DNA of 64,000 nt from Photorhabdus cinerea. Its GTDB lineage: Bacteria; Pseudomonadota; Gammaproteobacteria; Enterobacterales; Enterobacteriaceae. A program made the translations under genes and the position numbers. This document shows positions 8,175 through 17,830 of the stretch, piece by piece. The DNA lies in contig NZ_PUJW01000008.1 of assembly GCF_011189575.1 (NCBI RefSeq), forward strand, positions 62,001 through 126,000, in the 5' to 3' direction. The notes below the pieces were generated by a model that ran no database searches, had not been told where the DNA came from, and was given only the letters and a program-made list of their open reading frames with translations. Within the stretch, counting starts at the first letter, position 1; every line of letters begins with the position of its first letter.

Positions 8175-8518
8175 ATCACTCCCCCCTTGTTCTTTAGCAA
8201 AAAAGGCCGACTTTTTGTGGCAGCCCCAATAGATGGGGCTGTCATAGGAACTGGCCACCAGAAAACAGTGTACAACACAGCCAGAATAACCAGAGAGCAT
8301 TAATCAAGGCAATAATTGCTCAATACAGCCAGTATTAACCAGTTTGTGGTCGTCTGAGTCAGGTCAATATATCCTTTATTTTCACTCTTTGTATAACATC
8401 ATGTACATCAGCGTGATTGATATCTCAGATTGGTATTGATGCTCGTTGTTACACTGCATTTAGAGCTGGTGAATTGACAATGATTTTTACAACTGATGTT
8501 GAAAAAATAGAAATTGCT
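8175..8518. other. Intergenic region upstream of galT
   Basis: About 340 bases with no supported gene. A hairpin lies at 8221-8241 (CAGCCCCA with TGGGGCTG, loop 5), possibly ending the chorismate mutase transcript although it lacks a T-run. Two imperfect copies of a 17-18-base motif beginning ACAGCCAG and ending TAACCAG occur near 8278 and 8324. No galE and no clear GalR or CRP operator were seen. Confidence 0.45.
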
Positions 8519-9574
8519 ATGGCTAAGATTGAATTTAATCCGGTTGAACATCCTCATCGTCGTTATAACCCTTTGATTGGGCAATGGGTTTTAGTATCTC
8601 CTCATCGGGTGAAACGGCCGTGGAATGGGAGCGATGAGCAGCCGTTGATAGACGATATCCCGCACTATGATGAGCAATGTTTCCTTTGCCCGTCGAACAA
8701 GCGTATTTCCGGTGAGCAAAATCCGGATTATCAAGGAGCCTTTGTTTTTAATAATGATTTTTCAGCCTTAATGCCAGATTCGCCTGATATACTGCAATCA
8801 CATCATCCGCTATTTAAGGCGCAGGGAGTACGAGGATTAAGTCGTGTGATCTGTTTTTCTCCTGATCACAGCAAGACATTGCCTGAATTGTCCATTGAAC
8901 AAATTCGTCAGGTAATTAATACCTGGAATCAACAAATTGAAACATTAGGTAAAGAATATATTTGGGTTCAACTCTTTGAGAATAAAGGAGAGTTGATGGG
9001 GTGTTCTCAGCCTCATCCGCACGGGCAAATCTGGGCAAATAGTTTTTTACCAAACGAAATTGAACGTAAAGATAAACAGCTGCGTGCCTATTACCAAGAG
9101 CATGGTTCTAACTTACTGGTGGATTATGTTCAGGCTGAATTAGATGATGGTGAGCGGATAGTGGTCGATACAATGCATTGGCTGGTGGTTGTACCTTACT
9201 GGGCGGTATGGCCCTATGAAACCATGTTGTTACCTAAAGTTCATGTTCGTCGCATGAATGAATTAACGGATGAACAATGTGATGATTTGGCGTTCGCGCT
9301 TAAAAAACTCACCAGTCGTTATGACAATTTATTTCTCAGCTCTTTTCCTTATTCTATGGGCTGGCATTTTGCGCCTTTTTTTGAACAAGGAACCGATATT
9401 GAACATTGGCAATTACATGCACTTTTCTATCCGCCATTATTGCGGTCTGCTGTTGTGCGAAAATTTATGGTGGGCTATGAAATGTTTGCTGAGACGCAAC
9501 GTGATTTAACGGCAGAGCAAGCGGCTCAGGTTCTGCGTGCATTGAGTGACGTACATTATAAAGAGCAACAGTGA
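8519..9574 (+). CDS. galT: Galactose-1-phosphate uridylyltransferase
   Basis: Transfers UMP between UDP-glucose and galactose-1-phosphate in the Leloir pathway. 351 residues from the ATG at 8519 (E. coli 348), beginning MAKIEFNPVEHPHRRYNP. The active-site motif HPHGQIWAN is present (nucleophile H168 by alignment), and the zinc-type CFLC sits at 54-57. The ATG at 8480 has a better GGTGA ribosome site and would add 13 residues, so the start is uncertain. galK follows 66 bases later. Unlike in E. coli, no galE precedes it and no galM follows. Confidence 0.95.
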   Translation: MAKIEFNPVEHPHRRYNPLIGQWVLVSPHRVKRPWNGSDEQPLIDDIPHYDEQCFLCPSNKRISGEQNPDYQGAFVFNNDFSALMPDSPDILQSHHPLFKAQGVRGLSRVICFSPDHSKTLPELSIEQIRQVINTWNQQIETLGKEYIWVQLFENKGELMGCSQPHPHGQIWANSFLPNEIERKDKQLRAYYQEHGSNLLVDYVQAELDDGERIVVDTMHWLVVVPYWAVWPYETMLLPKVHVRRMNELTDEQCDDLAFALKKLTSRYDNLFLSSFPYSMGWHFAPFFEQGTDIEHWQLHALFYPPLLRSAVVRKFMVGYEMFAETQRDLTAEQAAQVLRALSDVHYKEQQ

Positions 9575-9640
9575 CAATTGTCGGGCGAAATTTTTCATTA
9601 ATAGTATCGTGTTACTAACGCCATATTTGAGAATAACGCC

Positions 9641-10804
9641 ATGAAAATTTTAATTAATCGTGTTAAAGATGTTTTTGATTCGGTATTCCATTATACACCG
9701 ACACATATTATTCAAGCACCGGGCCGGGTTAATTTGATTGGAGAACACACTGATTATAATGATGGCTTCGTGTTGCCATGTGCAATTAATTACCGAATTG
9801 TCGTTGCTGCGGCGAAACGAGAGGATTGCCTTGTTCGTATTGTCTCAGTTGATTATAACAATCAATTCGATGAATTTGATATTAGTCAACCTATTACATT
9901 TCACGAGAATAAGATGTGGGTTAATTATATTCGTGGTGTTGTAACATGTTTGCTCAGCCGTGGATATATATTTCGAGGGGTAGATATTGTAGTAACTGGT
10001 AATGTACCTCAAGGGGCAGGATTAAGTTCATCGGCTGCACTGGAAACGGTTATTGGTCAAACATTTAAAACCCTTTACCACTTAGAGATTAGCCAAACGG
10101 AAATTGCGTTAAATGGGCAGCAGGCTGAAAATGAATTTGTGGGCTGTCATTGTGGCATTATGGATCAATTAATTTCAGCAGAAGGTAAAGAACATTATGC
10201 ATTATTAATTGATTGTCGGCATTTAACTACACAAGCTGTATCTATTCCCAAAGATATAGCGGTTGTTATTATAAACTCAAATAAAAGGCGAGAGTTAGTT
10301 GGCAGTGAATATAATATACGCCGAGCTCAATGTGAACAAGCTGCGGCATTATTCGGCGTTAAAGCTTTGCGGGATGTGACATCAAATGAATTTGAAAAGC
10401 GCAGTTTGGAACTTGACGATGTAGTGGCTAAACGTGCTCGCCATGTCATTAAAGAAAATGAACGCACGCTTTTGGCGGCAAAAGCGTTAACAGTGGGCGG
10501 AGATATGCGATTAATAGCTGAACTCATGGCACAGTCACATCAATCAATGCGTGATGACTTTGAAATTACTGTTCCTGAAATCGATATCTTGGTTGATATT
10601 GTGAAACAAGCCATTGGTAAACAAGGTGGGGTGAGGATGACTGGAGGTGGGTTTGGTGGTTGTGTCGTTGCTTTAGTACCACAAACATTGGTTGATGTTG
10701 TTAAGGCTACGGTTGATCAACACTATTTTGCATCGACAGGTTTGAAAGAGACTATTTATGTGTGTCAAGCTTCGGATGGTGCAGGTTTGGTTGAAATACT
10801 GTAG
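9641..10804 (+). CDS. galK: Galactokinase
   Basis: Phosphorylates galactose at C1 with ATP. 387 residues (E. coli 382). The galactokinase signature GRVNLIGEHTDYNDG is at 28-42, the GHMP phosphate loop PQGAGLSSSAAL at 123-134, and the C-terminal TGGGFGGCVVAL closes the fold. CGIMDQLIS holds the catalytic aspartate. It is in the same direction as galT with a 66-base gap, so the two are probably cotranscribed. An inverted repeat lies before the convergent satP. Confidence 0.97.
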   Translation: MKILINRVKDVFDSVFHYTPTHIIQAPGRVNLIGEHTDYNDGFVLPCAINYRIVVAAAKREDCLVRIVSVDYNNQFDEFDISQPITFHENKMWVNYIRGVVTCLLSRGYIFRGVDIVVTGNVPQGAGLSSSAALETVIGQTFKTLYHLEISQTEIALNGQQAENEFVGCHCGIMDQLISAEGKEHYALLIDCRHLTTQAVSIPKDIAVVIINSNKRRELVGSEYNIRRAQCEQAAALFGVKALRDVTSNEFEKRSLELDDVVAKRARHVIKENERTLLAAKALTVGGDMRLIAELMAQSHQSMRDDFEITVPEIDILVDIVKQAIGKQGGVRMTGGGFGGCVVALVPQTLVDVVKATVDQHYFASTGLKETIYVCQASDGAGLVEIL

Positions 10805-10865
10805 GCAATGCAATGGCAGATGCTTATTTTTGTCGATGCTTAAGATGGTAATACATTATCGGACG

Positions 10866-10898
10866 GGAAGAGGGAGCCGAAAAAATTTTCCCTCTTCC
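10866..10898. terminator. Inverted repeat between convergent galK and satP
   Basis: 10-bp perfect stem GGAAGAGGGA (10866-10875) with TCCCTCTTCC (10889-10898). The 13-base loop is A/T-rich and there is no clear T-run on either side. Its position between two convergent stops suggests a shared terminator. Confidence 0.5.
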
Positions 10899-10910
10899 AA
10901 CCGCAGTTTA

Positions 10911-11480
10911 TTACTGTTTTATTTCGCCAATTGGCAGGATAGTGCGGCCATATTGCTCATTCAGCACTTCTGCCATTGCCAGATAAAATGCACTAGCACC
11001 ACAAATTATCCCTTCATAACCGGCAATGGTTAGCAGAGCGGTATTTCCGGTAAAGTTTCCGATAGCTAACATAGTAAATAGCAGTGTTAGGCCGCCGAAG
11101 ATAAATTGTAGCACTCGGTTAGTCTTAAAGGTGCCAAAGAACATAAACAGAGTAAAAATACCCCACAGGCCAAGATATACCGCTAAATACTGGTTGCTAG
11201 TGACTTCTGCCAGTCCCATTTTGGGTAGGAATAACAATCCGATCAGACTGAGCCAAAACAGTCCATAAGAGGTGAAAGCGGTAGCGGCGAAAGTATTACC
11301 TTTCTTATATTCGAAAAGCCCCGCAATTACTTGAGCCAGGCCACCATAAAAAATACCCATGCTCAGGATAACTGATGCCAGTGGAAAGAAACCTGCGTTA
11401 TGCAGGTTAAGCAGAATGGTTGTCATACCGAATCCCATCAAACCTAAAGGGCCGGGATTTGCCAACTGATTAGTGCTCAT
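10911..11480 (-). CDS. satP: Acetate/succinate:proton symporter SatP (YaaH family)
   Basis: Inner-membrane transporter for acetate and succinate. 189 residues with about six membrane helices. The family signature NPGPLGLMGFGMTT is at the N-terminus, followed by GIFYGGLAQVIAG and LTAFTSYG-like TAFTSYGLFW. The end PIGEIKQ matches E. coli PIGESH. The frame is open 18 codons upstream, but the ATG at 11480 has AGAGGA just before it. It is syntenic with E. coli (near mog and dnaK), inverted relative to dnaK. Confidence 0.95.
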   Translation of the reverse strand: MSTNQLANPGPLGLMGFGMTTILLNLHNAGFFPLASVILSMGIFYGGLAQVIAGLFEYKKGNTFAATAFTSYGLFWLSLIGLLFLPKMGLAEVTSNQYLAVYLGLWGIFTLFMFFGTFKTNRVLQFIFGGLTLLFTMLAIGNFTGNTALLTIAGYEGIICGASAFYLAMAEVLNEQYGRTILPIGEIKQ

Positions 11481-11600
11481 AAGTCCTCTGAAAGAAAATC
11501 GTAAAAGTAATAAATAGCAAAGGTGGCGAATCATAATGATCTGTCAGCAAGGAAACAATGACATGTGAAATAATAAAAAGGTTTTTTTTTCACTCCCCCC

Positions 11601-11629
11601 CTTGATGCTGGTTTTAACGGCCCCATCTT
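11601..11629 (+). promoter_or_regulatory. Sigma-32 heat-shock promoter of dnaKJ
   Basis: CTTGAT (11601-11606), a 14-base spacer, then CCCCATCTT (11621-11629). This closely matches the sigma-32 consensus and the known E. coli dnaK P1 sequence, including the C-run before the -35 element. It leaves a 5' leader of about 150 bases. The rest of the satP-dnaK spacer (11481-11794) shows no supported gene. Confidence 0.9.
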
Positions 11630-11794
11630 ATAATCAACCGCAGTTGCTAACCGCTGTCTTATACAGCTGATGTATATAAGCAAAGGTGAGGAATCGCATA
11701 AAGGCATAAAAATAGGTGCCATTGAAAAGTAGATACTTATCCTCATATTGATTAGCAACTTGACTGATTACGAATTTCTTGTGGAGGCGTTTAG

Positions 11795-13705
11795 ATGGGT
11801 AAAATTATTGGTATCGACCTGGGAACTACCAACTCTTGTGTAGCTATTATGGATGGCACGACAGCTCGTGTATTAGAAAACAGCGAAGGTGATCGTACAA
11901 CTCCTTCCATCATTGCATATACCCAGGATGGTGAAACTCTGGTTGGTCAACCGGCTAAACGTCAGGCTGTTACTAACCCGCAAAATACGCTGTTTGCTAT
12001 TAAGCGTCTGATTGGTCGTCGTTTTCAGGACGAAGAAGCACAACGCGACGTAGCTATCATGCCATACAAAATCATTGCGGCAGATAACGGTGACGCATGG
12101 TTGGAAGTGAAAGACCAGAAAATGGCTCCTCCTCAGGTTTCTGCTGAAGTTCTGAAAAAAATGAAGAAAACAGCTGAAGATTATCTGGGTGAGCCAGTAA
12201 CTGAAGCGGTAATCACTGTACCTGCATATTTTAACGATGCTCAGCGTCAGGCAACAAAAGATGCAGGCCGTATCGCTGGTCTGGAAGTAAAACGTATTAT
12301 CAACGAACCAACCGCGGCTGCACTGGCTTATGGCCTGGACAGAGAAGTTGGTAACCGCACCATCGCAGTTTATGACCTTGGCGGTGGTACTTTCGATATT
12401 TCTATTATCGAGATTGATGAAGTTGACGGCGAAAAAACCTATGAAGTTCTTGCAACCAACGGTGATACTCACTTGGGTGGTGAAGACTTCGATAGCCGTA
12501 TGATCAACTATCTGGTTGACGAATTTAAGAAAGATCAAGGTATTGATCTGCGTAATGACCCGCTGGCAATGCAGCGTCTGAAAGAAGCAGCAGAAAAAGC
12601 GAAAATCGAGCTCTCTTCTGCACAGCAGACTGATGTTAACCTGCCGTACATCACGGCTGATGCGACTGGTCCTAAGCACATGAACATCAAAGTGACCCGT
12701 GCAAAACTGGAGTCACTGGTAGAAGATCTGGTCAAACGTTCTATGGAGCCTGTGAGGGTTGCATTGCAAGATGCTGGTTTGTCAGTTTCTGATGTGAACG
12801 ATGTGATTTTGGTGGGTGGTCAAACCCGTATGCCAATGGTTCAGAAAGTGGTCGCTGATTTCTTCGGTAAAGAGCCACGTAAAGACGTGAACCCTGACGA
12901 AGCAGTAGCCATGGGTGCAGCAGTACAGGGCGGTGTTCTGGCTGGTGATGTGAAAGACGTGCTGTTGCTGGATGTAACGCCTCTGTCTCTGGGTATCGAA
13001 ACTATGGGTGGCGTGATGACAGCCCTCATTACGAAAAATACCACAATCCCAACCAAACACAGCCAGGTGTTCTCTACAGCAGAAGATAACCAAGCTGCGG
13101 TAACTATCCATGTGTTGCAGGGTGAACGTAAACGTGCCGGTGATAACAAATCTCTGGGCCAGTTCAACTTGGATGGTATTCAGCCAGCTCCGCGTGGTAT
13201 GCCTCAGGTTGAAGTGACTTTTGACATTGATGCTGATGGTATTTTGCATGTGTCTGCTAAAGACAAAAATAGTGGCCGCGAACAGCAGATCACTATCAAG
13301 GCTTCTTCCGGTCTGAATGAGGAAGAAATTCAACGGATGGTTCGTGATGCAGAAGCTAACGCGGAATCTGATCGTAAGTTTGAAGAGTTGGTACAAATTC
13401 GTAACCAGGCAGATCAACTGGTTCACGGTACTCGTAAGCAAGTAGAAGAAGCGGGTGACAAACTGCCAGCAGAAGATAAAACAGCTATTGAAAGCGCTGT
13501 TGCTGAGTTGGAAAAAGTCGCTAAAGGCGAAGATAAAGCTGATATCGAAGCGAAAATTCAGGCTCTGGTGCAGGCTTCCGCTAAGCTGTTAGAAATTGCT
13601 CAGCAGCAGGCTCAGGCGGGTGCATCAGCAGATGCTGGTGATAGTGCGAAAAAAGATGACGACGTTGTAGACGCTGAATTCGAAGAAGTGAAAGACAAAA
13701 AATAA
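11795..13705 (+). CDS. dnaK: Hsp70 chaperone DnaK
   Basis: ATP-dependent cytoplasmic chaperone, 636 residues. The phosphate-1 motif GIDLGTTNSCVA begins at about residue 5, DLGGGTFDISIIE is at about 194, and the linker DVLLLDVTPLSLG leads into the substrate-binding domain. The lid ends in an acidic tail, DDDVVDAEFEEVKDKK. GGAG precedes the ATG. It forms the dnaKJ operon and is transcribed from the sigma-32 promoter. It works with DnaJ and GrpE. Confidence 0.99.
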   Translation: MGKIIGIDLGTTNSCVAIMDGTTARVLENSEGDRTTPSIIAYTQDGETLVGQPAKRQAVTNPQNTLFAIKRLIGRRFQDEEAQRDVAIMPYKIIAADNGDAWLEVKDQKMAPPQVSAEVLKKMKKTAEDYLGEPVTEAVITVPAYFNDAQRQATKDAGRIAGLEVKRIINEPTAAALAYGLDREVGNRTIAVYDLGGGTFDISIIEIDEVDGEKTYEVLATNGDTHLGGEDFDSRMINYLVDEFKKDQGIDLRNDPLAMQRLKEAAEKAKIELSSAQQTDVNLPYITADATGPKHMNIKVTRAKLESLVEDLVKRSMEPVRVALQDAGLSVSDVNDVILVGGQTRMPMVQKVVADFFGKEPRKDVNPDEAVAMGAAVQGGVLAGDVKDVLLLDVTPLSLGIETMGGVMTALITKNTTIPTKHSQVFSTAEDNQAAVTIHVLQGERKRAGDNKSLGQFNLDGIQPAPRGMPQVEVTFDIDADGILHVSAKDKNSGREQQITIKASSGLNEEEIQRMVRDAEANAESDRKFEELVQIRNQADQLVHGTRKQVEEAGDKLPAEDKTAIESAVAELEKVAKGEDKADIEAKIQALVQASAKLLEIAQQQAQAGASADAGDSAKKDDDVVDAEFEEVKDKK

Positions 13706-13756
13706 TTGCCCTTAGCGGGCGCGGTGACAGTTATGACAACTGTTGCTGATTAACCG

Positions 13757-13788
13757 GCACGGGCGTTGAGGGAACTCTGCGCCCGTGC
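13757..13788 (+). other. Hairpin in the dnaK-dnaJ spacer
   Basis: 9-bp stem GCACGGGCG (13757-13765) with CGCCCGTGC (13780-13788), loop 14 bases, and no T-run. It may be an mRNA-stabilising or attenuating element, since dnaJ is made at a lower level than dnaK in enterics. Confidence 0.5.
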
Positions 13789-13813
13789 GCGTATGTTAAG
13801 GGTAAAATAAGAG

Positions 13814-14944
13814 ATGGCAAAGAGAGATTGTTACGAGGTTTTGGGCGTTTCCAAAACAGCGGACGAAAAAGAGATTAAAAAAGCCTATAAACGACTGGCA
13901 ATGAAATATCACCCCGATCGTAATCAGGGCGATAAAGATGCAGAAAGCAAATTCAAAGAAGTTAAAGAAGCTTACGAGATCCTGACGGATGATCAGAAAC
14001 GCGCTGCCTATGACCAGTACGGTCATGCTGCTTTTGAACAAGGCGGTATGGGTGGTGGTGGATTCGGTGGTGGTGCCGATTTCAGTGATATCTTTGGTGA
14101 CGTTTTCGGTGATATCTTCGGCGGTGGTCGCCGTCAGCAGCGCCAAAGCCGTGGTGCTGATTTGCGTTACAGCATGGAATTGACGCTGGAAGAAGCGGTC
14201 CGTGGTGTGACCAAAGAGATCCGCATCCCGACACTGGAAACCTGTGATGTATGTCATGGTAGCGGTGCTAAAGCAGGAACCAGTCCTGTAACCTGTTCAA
14301 CCTGTCAGGGCGCAGGTCAGGTTCATATGCGCCAGGGCTTCTTTACTGTTCAGCAGCCTTGTCCACACTGTCATGGCCGTGGTCAGATCATTAAAGATTC
14401 TTGTAATAAGTGTCGTGGTCATGGGCGTGTTGAAAAATATAAAACATTGTCTGTCAAAATCCCGGCGGGTGTGGACACCGGTGACCGTGTTCGTCTGAGT
14501 GGTGAGGGCGAAGCCGGGAGTAATGGCGCACCAGCTGGTGACTTGTACGTTCAGGTACAGGTGAAACGGCACCATATCTTTGAGCGTGAAGAAAATAATC
14601 TTTATTGCGAAGTGCCAGTTAACTTTGCAATGGCAGCGTTGGGCGGAGAAATTGAAGTACCAACGCTTGATGGTCGTGTGAAACTGAAAATACCTGCGGA
14701 AACCCAGACGGGTAAAATGTTCCGCATGAAAGGTAAAGGCGTTAAATCTGTTCGTGGCGGCGTTCAAGGGGATTTGCTGTGCCGGGTAGTAGTAGAAACA
14801 CCGGTTAAATTGAACGAAAGGCAGAAAGAATTACTGCGTGAATTGGGTGAGTCTTTAGGCGGTACAGGTGGTGAAACCAATAGTCCGCGTTCTAAAAGCT
14901 TCTTCGATGGCGTAAAGAAATTTTTTGATGATTTGACCAAATAA
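13814..14944 (+). CDS. dnaJ: Hsp40 co-chaperone DnaJ
   Basis: Stimulates DnaK ATPase and delivers substrates. 376 residues. The J domain with HPD (in KYHPDRNQG) is at about 33-35, then a Gly/Phe-rich linker (about 75-105). Four zinc repeats follow: CDVCHGSG, CSTCQGAG, CPHCHGRG and CNKCRGHG. The C-terminal substrate domains complete it. GAG precedes the ATG. A strong terminator ends the operon. Confidence 0.99.
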   Translation: MAKRDCYEVLGVSKTADEKEIKKAYKRLAMKYHPDRNQGDKDAESKFKEVKEAYEILTDDQKRAAYDQYGHAAFEQGGMGGGGFGGGADFSDIFGDVFGDIFGGGRRQQRQSRGADLRYSMELTLEEAVRGVTKEIRIPTLETCDVCHGSGAKAGTSPVTCSTCQGAGQVHMRQGFFTVQQPCPHCHGRGQIIKDSCNKCRGHGRVEKYKTLSVKIPAGVDTGDRVRLSGEGEAGSNGAPAGDLYVQVQVKRHHIFEREENNLYCEVPVNFAMAALGGEIEVPTLDGRVKLKIPAETQTGKMFRMKGKGVKSVRGGVQGDLLCRVVVETPVKLNERQKELLRELGESLGGTGGETNSPRSKSFFDGVKKFFDDLTK

Positions 14945-15003
14945 TAGCTAATATTTCCACGTAAATAGAGCTGCATTTCTCAATGTAGTTTAGGTTATTG
15001 ATT

Positions 15004-15034
15004 AAAGTCCTCGTTTTCATACGAGGACTTTTTG
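15004..15034 (+). terminator. dnaKJ operon terminator
   Basis: 10-bp perfect stem AAAGTCCTCG (15004-15013) with CGAGGACTTT (15022-15031), an 8-base loop and a T-run of five. It also separates dnaJ from the convergent porin gene. Confidence 0.9.
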
Positions 15035-15047
15035 CCTTGGTTGAAGA

Positions 15048-16352
15048 TCATAAGCTAAAGGTAATTTGTGTAAGCAAATTATAAGCATCGTCCTCTTTCG
15101 GTGTTACTGATGGATGGTGGGTATACGATAAGCTGTTCGTCCAATAGATTCCGTTGGAAACACGATATGAATATGACGCGGAAGCGGTTGCACTATAACT
15201 TTCAGCAACTTGACCATTGCGGGCAAAGTAATCTTTCGCATCATCACTGAACTTATTGTATGACAAACCAAGAGTAAGCATATCGTTTGGGCGTGAATTG
15301 AGTAGTCCAATGCTAAACAGTGATAATGAAACATCGGCGTTAAACAAGTTACGATCCTTTGGGGCGTAATTGGCTTTACCGTCAATATACCAGCCACGGA
15401 AAGGCATCGATGCATCCGGCTTGGTTATCTGGCGGGTAGCCGCTATATAATGAGAATAGGTATAGTCTTCATATTTTGAGTTGTTATAGTTAAAATAAGG
15501 CGTTTTATTAAACACCGAGCCGCCACGAATCCAGATCATACTTTCCGTTTCATCGGCATTAACACGATAACCTAATTCATTAATGACCAATGTACCCGCA
15601 CTAGGAACTTTCCAGCGCAGACCGTAGGTATTGTATTTTGAATCTGCTTTTAAACCTTCCGAGCTTTGGCTTCTGGCAACCCCAATGTGGTCATACCAAC
15701 GTTTATTTTTCGATAAAAATCGAATATCTATTGATGGGCTGGGTTTTGTACTGGGCAAGCCAGCCTGGGACAACATGACGCTGGTTGGCCCCAAAGCCGA
15801 TGATGCGGTACTGCTACCTAAAAATAAGCCATAGAAATGAGAAAGCAATGTTGTATAGCCGTAATTCAATATCACCCTATCATTGAACAAGGGCTGGTTA
15901 ATAGAGAAAGCTGAGATAAAAGGGTGCCCATCTTGACCATTATTTTTAAAGTTATTATAGGCGTAGTTTAGACCTACACGCAGTTGCGCCTTATCGGTGA
16001 AACCAATCCGTGATAAATCATAGGTCAGTTCTGTAGAAACAAAATTACCGGTGGTTAAACGTTGACCTACATAATTAGGATTAGGTGTATTTTTCCAGTT
16101 TCTTGAAAGGTCATAAGTTAGGTTTGTTAGCATTTGAAAATTTGCATAAAAGCCTCGATCTGCCATTTCTTTTCTGAGACCGCCCCATTCGGGAAATACA
16201 GTATCACATGCAGATGCGACCGAAGGTGTTTCCGGCCCTCTCGGTAAAAGGGCATCATATGAGCTACAGTTATTTTTTGTCGCCACACTTATATTGCTAT
16301 ACAGCAATATAAGTGGCAGCGTTGATAAAACAAATTTATTGGCTATTTTCAT
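15048..16352 (-). CDS. OprB-type carbohydrate-selective outer-membrane porin
   Basis: 434 residues with a signal peptide (hydrophobic FVLSTLPLILLYS, cleavage after about NISVA). The N-terminal EWGGLRKEMADRGFYANF resembles the OprB family, followed by alternating beta-strand sequence and an aromatic-rich C-terminus (LLTQITFSL). By family it should pass sugars through the outer membrane. Its start overlaps the end of the 6-phospho-beta-glucosidase gene by 17 bases, so it is translationally coupled as the last gene of a PTS-glucosidase-porin operon. That argues for a beta-glucoside substrate, in the role of BglH. The final residue is Leu rather than the usual Phe. Confidence 0.8.
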   Translation of the reverse strand: MKIANKFVLSTLPLILLYSNISVATKNNCSSYDALLPRGPETPSVASACDTVFPEWGGLRKEMADRGFYANFQMLTNLTYDLSRNWKNTPNPNYVGQRLTTGNFVSTELTYDLSRIGFTDKAQLRVGLNYAYNNFKNNGQDGHPFISAFSINQPLFNDRVILNYGYTTLLSHFYGLFLGSSTASSALGPTSVMLSQAGLPSTKPSPSIDIRFLSKNKRWYDHIGVARSQSSEGLKADSKYNTYGLRWKVPSAGTLVINELGYRVNADETESMIWIRGGSVFNKTPYFNYNNSKYEDYTYSHYIAATRQITKPDASMPFRGWYIDGKANYAPKDRNLFNADVSLSLFSIGLLNSRPNDMLTLGLSYNKFSDDAKDYFARNGQVAESYSATASASYSYRVSNGIYWTNSLSYTHHPSVTPKEDDAYNLLTQITFSL

Positions 16353-17757
16353 TTTTTACTCCCGGTGCTTTAAGAATATTTCCGTGACTGCTTATAACAT
16401 CTTTATACCAGTTAAAACTTTTCTTACGCCGCCGCTCTAGTGTTCCATTGCCTTGATCATCACGATCGACATAAATAAATCCGTATCGTTTTGACATTTC
16501 GGCTGTAGAGGCGCTGACCAAATCTATTGGCCCCCATGAGGTATATCCCAATATCTGGACTCCATCTTCAATGGCTTCTCGTACCTGGAATAAATGGTCG
16601 TTGAGATATTGAATACGATAATCATCAATAATAGAGCCATCATCTTGAATAATATCTCTTGCTCCCAGACCATTTTCTACAATAAATAGTGGTATCTGGT
16701 AACGGTCATATAACGTATTGAGAAGATAACGGAGTCCTTGAGGGTCTATTTGCCATCCCCACTCTGAACTGGCTAGATGAGGGTTTTTCACCGGATTAAT
16801 CATATTACCTGCGGATTTAACAATATCCGGATCTGTAGTTGCACAACAGCTCATGTAGTAACTGAGAGAGAGGAAATCAACAGTTTCTTTTAGTGCCTGT
16901 TTATCTTCATTGGTTATATCAAGCGTAATATTTTGCTCTTTAAATAGGCGTGTCATATAAGATGGATAATAGCCACGAGCTTGAACATCAAAAAAGAACA
17001 GTGATTCTCTATTCTTTTTTAATGATTCTAATATATCATCGGGATGACAGGTTAATGGGTAGTAAGATGTTGCTGCCACCATATTACCAATTTTTGCATC
17101 TGGAATAATTTCATGGCAGGCTTTAACGGCTTTGGCACTGGCAACTAACTGATAATGTAGGGCTTGATAAATATCCTGAATTTTACTGCCTTCCGGCAAC
17201 CCTACACCGGTAAAGCAGGAAAAGAGAGACATGTTAATTTCATTGAATGTTAGCCAGTATTTTACTTTATGTTTGTAACGTTCAAAAACAGTTCTGGCAT
17301 AACGTTCAAAGAATTCAATCGTTTTACGATTTCCCCAACCACCATATTTCTTCACTAAGCCATAAGGCATTTCAAAATGAGAGAGGGTAATTAATGGTTG
17401 AATATGATATTTTCTCATTTCGTCAAAAAGGCAATCATAAAAAGCCAGACCATTTTCATTGGGTACTTCTTCATCTCCTTCAGGAAATATACGTGTCCAG
17501 GCGATAGATGTTCTCAGGCATTTAAATCCCATTTCAGCAAACAGAGCAATATCGTCAGGATAACGATGATAAAAATCAATGCCGATGTTCTTGATATTAA
17601 AGTCATCCGTATTGCGCTCTATACTGCTACCAATGACTCCATGTGGTTGCATATCTGAGGTTGATAACCCTTTTCCACCTATTTGATAGGCTCCTTCGGC
17701 CTGATTTGCTGCTAATGCACCTCCCCAAAGGAAGTTTTCTGGAAATTGTTTTTTCAT
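16336..17757 (-). CDS. 6-phospho-beta-glucosidase, GH1
   Basis: Hydrolyses phosphorylated beta-glucosides delivered by the PTS. 473 residues of the GH1 fold. The N-terminal FPENFLWGGALAANQAEGA, the acid/base E173 in LTFNEINM and the nucleophile E361 in FIVENGLG are all intact. The BglA/BglB/AscB subgroup cannot be settled by eye, so no symbol is given. It lies between the EIIBC gene (73-base gap) and the overlapping porin gene on the minus strand, and is probably under antitermination control from the RAT/terminator upstream of EIIBC. Confidence 0.93.
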   Translation of the reverse strand: MKKQFPENFLWGGALAANQAEGAYQIGGKGLSTSDMQPHGVIGSSIERNTDDFNIKNIGIDFYHRYPDDIALFAEMGFKCLRTSIAWTRIFPEGDEEVPNENGLAFYDCLFDEMRKYHIQPLITLSHFEMPYGLVKKYGGWGNRKTIEFFERYARTVFERYKHKVKYWLTFNEINMSLFSCFTGVGLPEGSKIQDIYQALHYQLVASAKAVKACHEIIPDAKIGNMVAATSYYPLTCHPDDILESLKKNRESLFFFDVQARGYYPSYMTRLFKEQNITLDITNEDKQALKETVDFLSLSYYMSCCATTDPDIVKSAGNMINPVKNPHLASSEWGWQIDPQGLRYLLNTLYDRYQIPLFIVENGLGARDIIQDDGSIIDDYRIQYLNDHLFQVREAIEDGVQILGYTSWGPIDLVSASTAEMSKRYGFIYVDRDDQGNGTLERRRKKSFNWYKDVISSHGNILKAPGVKNENSQ

Positions 17758-17830
17758 GATTTTCCTCTTTAATGATTTGTTAAACCTGTGAAATATCGTC
17801 TTAATATGACTATTTCTGTTAACGTTTAAA

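Noticed and set aside
11531..11758. 75-codon minus-strand frame in the satP-dnaK spacer
   Set aside because: It lies across the dnaK sigma-32 promoter and leader, has no recognisable family and no convincing ribosome site.
11873..13441. Long minus-strand frames (268 and 219 codons) inside dnaK
   Set aside because: They are antisense shadows of a strongly codon-biased gene, a known artefact over dnaK.
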